Source of the DNA: Piezodorus guildinii
Taxonomy: Eukaryota; Arthropoda; Insecta; Hemiptera; Pentatomidae
Direction of reading: 5' to 3'
Assembly (NCBI GenBank): GCA_023052935.1
Contig: CM041292.1
Location: forward strand, 113,923,436-113,987,435
DNA length: 64,000 bases
Made by a program: the position numbers and the translations under genes. The notes beneath the pieces were generated by a model. That model was not told the origin of the DNA. It saw only the letters and a list, made by a program, of their open reading frames with translations, and made no database searches. Shown piece after piece: positions 57,341 through 64,000 of this stretch (within the stretch, counting starts at the first letter, position 1; every line of letters begins with the position of its first letter).

Positions 57341-58180
57341 ATAATAAGCATTTAAGAATACAAGAAATACAAGCTCGAGTTGGAAACAAGTAGAATTTAA
57401 AATTCCAGATCAATTTAGTGTAAATTCTTTATGGCGTTGTAATCTAAATAACATAAAATTTAAAACTTTCAAAATAATTTCAGTGATAAATTTAGTGGTA
57501 AAGATTACAAAGAATATTTGATTCCAATATTAAATATTAGATATTAAAATGAATTGTTTATAAGTGATTTAATAAATAGGCTTTTGATCTGATTTGTGTT
57601 TATTGCTCATGGAATGTTTCATACCACATTATTGAAACCTTATTGTGAAATTAAAATAAATGGACAATATTTAATAGGTTATGATTATTTAAATTGATTT
57701 AATGAGAAAACATTTAATTGGATTTATATTTTATTACGGATAGAATTTGGTAGAACCAATTCAGAAAAACATTATTTTATTTTGATATCTTTAAACCATA
57801 ACAGTCAATTTTCATATTGTTTTTATATGTCAATTTTTATAAGTCAAAAAATTAATAATTAGTCATAACATTTCTTTTGAAAAATAGTCACTGGTTCATA
57901 AAAAATATTATTGACATTGTATCATATTGTTACCTCAGAATAATTTAAAAATTTAACTATTGTTAAGAGTCTGTTATACTCTTGTTAATATGTTTCGTAT
58001 TTGATAATTTATGTTTTCTGTTTCTATATAATTTGTTCTATATTTAGTACTATATTAGTTTTAAAAAAAATACAAAATAATATATAAATTTTTGATTTCA
58101 TGTAAGAATATTAAAAATGTTTAGTGGTATAGGAAATATTAAAAAATGTTTAGTATTATACTGAGTAAATAACATTTATG
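57341..58180. other. Decayed pol region, no RT recognised
   Basis: Highly AT-rich and full of stops in all frames. A short stretch reads HGMFHTTLLKPYCEIKINGQ then LIGYDYLN, possibly pol-derived. I could not find the YxDD box of a reverse transcriptase. Confidence 0.5.
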
Positions 58181-58690
58181 ATAAACATATATTCGCAAGT
58201 ACAGATACCTTTTCTAAGCGCTTATATGTACAAATTATCAACTCTAAAAATGCTATGACAGTTTGTCAATCTTTAGAAAAATATATGTTTTATCCCCCAT
58301 CTGAACGAATAACTTGTGATCAAGGAAAATAATTTGACAATATGTTAATTAAACAATGTTTTAAATATCTAAAAATAGAAATTCATTATACAAGTACTAA
58401 TCTATTCTAACTCACTCGAAACACTTAATAAATGTCATGCCACTTTTACAGAAATCATAAGGCTTAACGCTAATTCACATAAACAATATAAATTTGATAG
58501 TATTGTACAAACAAGTGTAATTGCTTACAATAATTCACTTAATCAAAGTCTAAAACTAACACCTAAGGAAATTACATTTGGCAAATTTGAAAATAATTAT
58601 GAAACCGAAGATATACAAGAAAGTTATATACATGATTACTTTACTCATTTAAATAAATTACAAAAAAAATGGTTCATGATAAAATAACTG
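58180..58690 (+). pseudogene. Integrase core remnant
   Basis: The reading DTFSKRLYVQIINSKNAMTV then CQSLEKYMFYPPSERITCDQ fits the integrase core: the first catalytic Asp region (D.FSK) and the second (TCDQGK, usually TDNGxEF). The stretch after it is broken by stops, but NNSLNQSLKLTPKEITFGKF-like sequence is seen in another frame near 58,530. The third catalytic residue is not evident. Non-functional. Confidence 0.7.
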
Positions 58691-58895
58691 ATGAAAAAGA
58701 AAAGCGAACTGATAAACTTAACGAAAATAGAGAAGAACCACCAGAGTTAAAAGCAAAAATAAAAATTTATATAATAAGTTAAAAATTAACAAAGAACATG
58801 TTAATAATATAAAAGAAGAAATCTTATTTTCGTGTTTCAGATGAAGAAGATCTTAATCATTCTTCATCAAATTTAATTCCTTAAAAATACAAGAT

Positions 58896-59822
58896 TTGAC
58901 ACAATCCCCAGGTATTCACCATTATGCTGCGAATAACATTAAAATTATTGACACTTACTATGAAACATATCATTATTACAGAACAAACTTAATTTCCAAT
59001 GAAGTTAATAACCTTCATACATTACTAAAACAATTTAATGAAACTGATATTTTATTTAATAACATAAAAACATTAGAAAATCAATTACGAATTTTAAATT
59101 ATATCCCAAGAAATAAAAATAACCTTAGAACAAAAAGAGGATTAATCAGTGGACTCGGTTCAGCTATATCATGGTTAACAGGTAACATGGATGCTAACGA
59201 CAAAGACATACTACGACAGCATGATTCAAAAGGCCCTGAGAACACAGTACAAAATAATATTAACGAAAAAAACATAATTGATACAAATAAACAATTAATT
59301 GATAAATATGAAAAAGATGTAAAAACTATTAATGATAATTATAACAATATTAAAAATTCTATTAATGAAATAATCAGGGAAGACAATGCTTATTATTTCT
59401 ATATGCATACGCATATAGAACAAAAATTAAATACACTTTTACTTTCAATAGAATTCTGCAAGTCAGGAATAGTTCATTCTAGTCTAACGATTGATGTTAT
59501 AAACAATATACCCTCTAACATTACTTTAATATCTAGAAACATTGAAATTATATGGGAAAATACTAAAATCTATTGTTCTTATCATAATTCTACATTTCAT
59601 GTATTTATACCCTTGCCTACTCATAAACAATCTTATAATGGATTTTTAATAATTCCATTACCAGTGTACGTTAATCAAACATTTAAACAATTAGAATTAG
59701 ATCAACAACTAGTTATTAAGAAAGATAATACTTATTTCCATGCAGGTTGCGCTTTAATAGTGAATACTATTGTAAAAATCTGGTGCGGGCAACACACGAC
59801 TTTCACTTACCTCAATTTTTAA
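58896..59822 (+). pseudogene. Env-like glycoprotein, N-terminal two thirds (broken)
   Basis: A 308-codon open frame. A furin-type site RTKR (59,127-59,138) is followed by GLISGLGSAISWLTGNMD, a fusion-peptide-like segment of the type shared by Errantivirus Env and baculovirus F proteins. Downstream there is a predicted helical, asparagine-rich region and several N-glycosylation sequons (NIT, NST). The frame opens at a TTG, has no visible signal peptide, and ends at a stop after YLNF before the repeat insertion. The rest of the gene resumes at about 62,340. It is interrupted, so I class it as a pseudogene. Confidence 0.82.
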
Positions 59823-59889
59823 AATCAATGAAAGGATTTTCAAATACAGTTAGAGATAAAAATACGTGAAATTATTAAGGAATTAATCA

Positions 59890-60531
59890 AATTAAATTTC
59901 TATAGAAAAATGTGTTTTATTAAAAAATCTATTATATTATTATATAAAATAATCAGTTAGTTTAATCTTCTTTTCATCACTCTCTATTAACTTTTAAAAG
60001 CTTGTGTATCAGATGATATTTTTTCTAAAATGTTTAGCTTACCAACGGTATATCATACATGTTATATTACTGCTCTTATGTTCAAAAACAAAAAATTGCA
60101 TTAAAAAAATATTTTTTTCTGTTTTCTCCTTTAGTTGGGTATCGAATTTATTCCATTTTTATATTTACCAGTTTTTCATCAGCGTTAACAAGATAATCTA
60201 GTTATTATTATTGAATCTAAAAAATTAAACGTACTTTAGGGGAAGAAAATTTAAAATATCGGCATTTAAGCCCTGTCAGACCATTTTTATCTAAATAAAA
60301 CCTACATGATATTAAAGCCCATTAAATTTTACATCGATATAGCGAGTTTAATCAAAATCGTCGGAACCGTTTTTGAGAAAATCGAAAAGAGGTGCAAAAT
60401 GCATGGTATAAAGTTCCTCTTTTGGTAGGCTCATTTAGATGAAAAAAGTTTTGTCACGTCTCGGGCGTATAGTTGTCTTAAATATGAAATTTCAGTTTCA
60501 TAGGACTTACCGTTTCCGCCCGGGAGTTACC

Positions 60532-60579
<48 letters not shown>

Positions 60580-61349
60580 TTTTTTGCGGGACTTGGTTAT
60601 TTGGACTCAGGGGACCCTAAAACGTGTATTTCCGTTGAAAACTGGAATTCGAAAATTTTCACGATCGCAATACTTCCCCTTACTATATATAGTAAGTGAA
60701 AGTAATAAATTAAATTAAATTTCTATAGAAACATGTGTTTGATTCAAAAATCTATTATATTATTATCTAAAATAATCAGTTAGTTTTATGTTCATTTCAT
60801 CACTCTCTATTAACTTTTAAAAGCTTGTGTATGAGATGATAATTTTTCTAAAATCTTTAGCTTTCCAACGGTATATCATACATGTATATTACTGCTCTTA
60901 TGTTCAAAAACGAAAAATTGCATTAAAAAAATATTTTTTTTTTTTCTCCTTTAGTTGGGTATCGAATTTATTCAATTTATATATTTACCAGTTTTTCATC
61001 AGCGTTAACAAGATAATCTAGTTATTATTATTGAATCTACAAAATTAAAGGTACTTTAGGGGAAGACAATTTAAAATATCGGCATTTAAGCCCTGTCAGA
61101 CCATTTTTATCTAAATAAAACCTACATGATATTAAAGCCCATTAAATTTTACATCGATATAGCGAGTTTAATCAAAATCGTCGGAACCGTTTTTGAGAAA
61201 ATCGAAAAAAGGTGCAAAATGCATGGTATAAAGTGCCTCTTCTGGTAGGCTCATTTAGATGAAAAAAGTTTTGTCACGTCTCGGGCGTATAGTTGTCTTA
61301 AATATGAAATTTCAGTTTCATAGGACTTACCGTTTCCGCCCGGGAGTTA

Positions 61350-61397
<48 letters not shown>

Positions 61398-62334
61398 TTT
61401 TTTGCGGGACTTGGTTATTTGGACTCAGGGGACCCTAAAACGTGTATTTCCGTTGAAAACTGGAATTCGAAAATTTTCACGATCGCAATACTTCCCCTTA
61501 CTATATATAGTAAGTGAAAGTAATAAATTAAATTAAATTTCTATAGAAACATGTGTTTGATTCAAAAATCTATTATATTATTATCTAAAATAATCAGTTA
61601 GTTTTATGTTCATTTCATCACTCTCTATTAACTTTTAAAAGCTTGTGTATGAGATGATAATTTTTCTAAAATCTTTAGCTTTCCAACGGTATATCATACA
61701 TGTATATTACTGCTCTTATGTTCAAAAACGAAAAATTGCATTAAAAAAATATTTTTTCTTTTTTCTCCTTTAGTTGGGTATCGAATTTATTCAATTTATA
61801 TATTTACCAGTTTTTCATCAGCGTTAACAAGATAATCTAGTTATTATTATTGAATCTACAAAATTAAAGGTACTTTAGGGGAAGACAATTTAAAATATCG
61901 GCATTTAAGCCCTGTCAGACCATTTTTATCTAAATAAAACCTACATGATATTAAAGCCCATTAAATTTTACATCGATATAGCGAGTTTAATCAAAATCGT
62001 CGGAACCGTTTTTGAGAAAATCGAAAAAAGGTGCAAAATGCATGGTATAAAGTGCCTCTTCTGGTAGGCTCATTTAGATGAAAAAAGTTTTGTCACGTCT
62101 CGGGCGTATAGTTGTCTTAAATATGAAATTTCAGTTTCATAGGACTTACCGTTTCCGCCCGGGAGTTACCACACACACACACACACACAGACACACACAC
62201 ACACACAGACCTTTTTGCGGGACTTGGTTATTTGGACTCAGGGGACCCTAAAACGTGTATTTCCGTTGAAAACTGGAATTCGAAAATTTTCACGATCGCA
62301 ATACTTCCCCTTACTATATATAGTAAGTGAAAGT
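59890..62334 (+). repeat. Three tandem ~820-bp repeat units inserted in the env-like gene
   Basis: Unit starts at about 59,890, 60,713 and 61,531; periods 823 and 818 bp. Each unit runs from AAATTTCTATAGAAA to ACTATATATAGTAAGTGAAA and includes a (CA)n tract (about 60,533-60,575; 61,351-61,393; 62,170-62,206). Units 2 and 3 are almost identical; unit 1 has more differences at its left end. Partial single copies lie at 12,086-12,233 with 15,413-15,760 and at 37,315-37,525. No coding sequence; frames across the unit are fortuitous. Confidence 0.93.
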
Positions 62335-62339
62335 AAAAA

Positions 62340-62914
62340 TTTAAAAGAAACATATAATAAGTGTATTCTAAATATTATTAATAATTCTAATTTTAATTAT
62401 TGCACTTATACAAACTGTACTACTAATATTATGTTTAATGATTATATAAAAATGTATCTTACTTATTATATATCTAAACTTGATAATTGTCATAATGATT
62501 CAATATTTTTACCACAAGTAGCTCTTATTAGTGTTAGTTATGATGATTGTATTTCAAATTTTAACCAAACTTTTAAACATCATTTATATTTTAAACCTAA
62601 ACCTTTTTACAAATCTTTTAGACTAGAACTTGTGGAAAATGTTAATATTTCTTCACCTCTCTTTATTGAAACTTCATTTTTAATTTATATAATTCTTGTA
62701 CCATCTTGCGTATTTTGTTATTGTTATTTATATAAAAAGAAAAATGTAATTAATCCCACAGCACCTGAAATGATTGTATCTAACTCTAATGGACCAAAAC
62801 TATCACCAGTTGTAACTAGTTATCAACAATACCAATACAATGACAATATCAACCATGGTCAAAGTATTATAAATCTAGCAATCCAGGTGTATTTCCATAT
62901 CTTAACCCCGGAGG
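62340..62914 (+). pseudogene. Env-like glycoprotein, C-terminal part
   Basis: Open from inside the last repeat unit. Cysteine-rich ectodomain residues (FNYCTYTNCTTNIMFNDYIK, DNCHNDSIFLPQVALISVSY) are followed by a predicted transmembrane segment near 62,672-62,740 (LIYIILVPSCVFCYCYLY), a KKK stop-transfer and a short cytoplasmic tail. The last codons of the frame run into the LTR; a frameshift near 62,870 is likely. The N-terminal part lies at 58,896-59,822. Confidence 0.75.
62908..62914 (+). other. Polypurine tract before right LTR
   Basis: CCGGAGG precedes the LTR start AGTTAAAGG. It would prime plus-strand DNA synthesis. Short, so assigned by position. Confidence 0.5.
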
Positions 62915-63121
62915 AGTTAAAGGTACAGGCTAGTACAATATCAGCACTGAGTCATTTATCGTTTTAGTTCTTATAACTACGACTCCCTCTTGGCGTGAGA
63001 ATAATTGATTCGTTCATTCTAGAAGTAACATAGTACGTAATTAGATTAGTTATTAATTTAGCTGTCATTTTTCAATAAAGTTCTTTTTTAAAAAGTGATT
63101 TAGTGTTGGAGATTATTTAAT
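62915..63121 (+). repeat. Right LTR
   Basis: Begins AGTTAAAGGTACAGG, a start like that of several Errantivirus LTRs, and ends GTTGGAGATTATTTAAT. AATAAAG at about 63,073 is the polyadenylation signal. Followed by TATATATAG, an alternating target of the kind these elements prefer. Confidence 0.82.
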
Positions 63122-63133
63122 TATATATAGCAT

Positions 63134-63325
63134 TTCCAAGTCAATTGTAACCTTTTCCAAGTCAAATGTAACCCTTTCCAAGTCAAATGTAACCTTTTCC
63201 AAGTAAAATGTAACCCTTTCCAAGTCAAATGTAACCCTTTCCAAGTCAAATGTAACTTTTTCCATTTCAAATGTCACCTTTTCCATTTCAAATGTTACCT
63301 TTTCCAAGTCAAATGTCACCTTTTT
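63134..63325. repeat. 18-bp minisatellite
   Basis: About 10-11 copies of an 18-bp unit, TTTTCCAAGTCAAATGTAACC-like without the overlap, with variants CCATTTCAAATGTCACCT near the right end. Because 18 is a multiple of three, a minus-strand frame reads as repeated KVTFDLE/RVTFDLE; I take this as a consequence of the repeat. Confidence 0.93.
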
Positions 63326-63419
63326 CTTCACTTCTAGCCTTAAATATTCCGTTTTATTTATTTATTTATTGAAAAATAATTAGTTTAATTAAAATTATGA
63401 CTTTTTTGATAATTTTGGC

Positions 63420-64000
63420 ATATCTTATCGCTATTTTAACTTTTAATGTTTTTTATAGGAATTAATTAATGTGCTTTCGGGTGGTTATGATTACGTTTTT
63501 GAGCTGTATCTTTTATGTATGTGCTGTATCTTTTAATGTTTTTTATTGTTATAGAGATTAATTAATGTGCTTTCGGGGAGCTATGATTACGTTAATCTAT
63601 ATTTCAGTAAAAAAAATTAAAAATAAATTCGAGATAAATGCGTGGGAGCTATGAAAAAATAAAACTCAAGAAACGTAATTATAGGACCCGAAAACACAAT
63701 TATCAACTCCTGTATAAAAAAAACAACAAAAAAGTAAATTTTAGTTCTAATAAGCGCGAGCGATAAAAAACACAGTTAAAAATGTTATCACAAGACCCGA
63801 AAACACAATTATCAATTCCTATATCAATTAAAAACATTAAAAGTTATTGCGAGTTGAAATACGTATGAGCGATAAAAGATACAGCTCAAAAACGTAATCA
63901 TAACCACCCGAAAGCACATTAATTAATCCCTATATCAATAAAAAAATATTAAACGTAAATTCGAGATAAATGCGTGGGAGCGAGGAAAAAATAAAACTCA
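63420..64000. repeat. Inverted ~108-bp repeat cluster (foldback-like), runs off window
   Basis: Two forward units (about 63,425-63,590) contain ATTAATTAATGTGCTTTCGG then TATGATTACGTT. At least three inverted units follow (about 63,610-64,000) with the complement: AACGTAATCATAACCACCCG then AAAGCACATTAATTAAT, at a spacing of about 107-111 bp. The forward and inverted units face a spacer near 63,600. Confidence 0.8.

Larger units (their letters stand above)
56157..63121 (+). mobile_element. Errantivirus-like (Ty3/gypsy with env) LTR element, degenerate
   Basis: An endogenous insect retrovirus-like element. Order: left LTR, tRNA-Lys-type primer site, gag C-terminal part, protease start, integrase remnant, env-like gene, polypurine tract, right LTR. 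Reverse transcriptase and RNase H are not recognisable between about 57,350 and 58,180, so pol carries a large deletion or heavy decay. The env-like gene is split by three tandem repeat units. LTR cores differ at about five of 125 positions by eye, which suggests an old insertion. It is not replication-competent as it stands. Confidence 0.85.

Noticed and set aside
60439..60699. Open frame containing a run of THTHTH codons
   Set aside because: It arises from the (CA)n tract and is repeated in frame fragments in all three units; no protein family.
63113..63331. Minus-strand protein of repeated KVTFDLE units
   Set aside because: Direct product of the 18-bp minisatellite; no promoter or other coding context seen.

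Overview
The window looks like nuclear DNA of an insect, probably a hemipteran; the species is not determined. It is AT-rich and intron-containing, with many microsatellites and decayed transposable elements. The only host genes I recognise are two tandem vitellogenin (yolk precursor) genes, both on the minus strand. I see no bacterial genes, rRNA, true tRNA or CRISPR.

Layout. 1-2,945: a 109-bp satellite in two arrays of opposite orientation around a short spacer. 3.1-24.1 kb: a graveyard of transposons: a hAT-like end, a MITE, a Helitron, an I/Jockey-type LINE carrying two truncated LINE insertions, a Tc1-like deletion derivative, an RTE-type LINE with a second LINE nested in it, a tRNA-derived SINE, T-rich repeats, and a large inverted repeat around an RTE fragment. 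24,145-32,565: vitellogenin copy A. 32.6-44.9 kb: RTE fragment, intact-ended Helitron, Jockey and BEL/Pao fragments, LINE pieces, an R2-like LINE remnant and a second MITE copy. 44,895-53,291: vitellogenin copy B. 53.3-56.1 kb: mostly unassigned DNA plus an RTE 3' end. 56,157-63,121: a degenerate Errantivirus-like LTR element with an env-like gene interrupted by three ~820-bp tandem repeats. 63.1-64.0 kb: an 18-bp minisatellite and another inverted set of ~108-bp repeats that runs off the window.

Vitellogenins. Copy B assembles by GT-AG introns into 18 exons totalling 5,634 nt (1,877 codons plus stop, all in frame): signal peptide, lipid-transport N-terminal region, polyserine tracts with an RXXR cleavage site, and a C-terminal von Willebrand D domain with GICG. 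Copy A has the same exon structure and nearly identical introns, but three single-base deletions shift the frame in exons 3, 7 and 14. The shared block starts ~19 bp past the stop codon and ends ~110 bp upstream of the ATG, so each copy has its own flanks. Differences cluster at the promoter edge, which suggests recent duplication or gene conversion, with sequencing error an open question for copy A.

The mobile elements allow a relative chronology: the RTE element at 12.2-15.4 kb split an older dispersed repeat, then received another LINE; the same dispersed repeat later appears as a triplicated array inside the env-like gene at 59.9-62.3 kb. Two Helitron copies share the same helicase-to-RTE junction, so a LINE fragment was captured before they spread.
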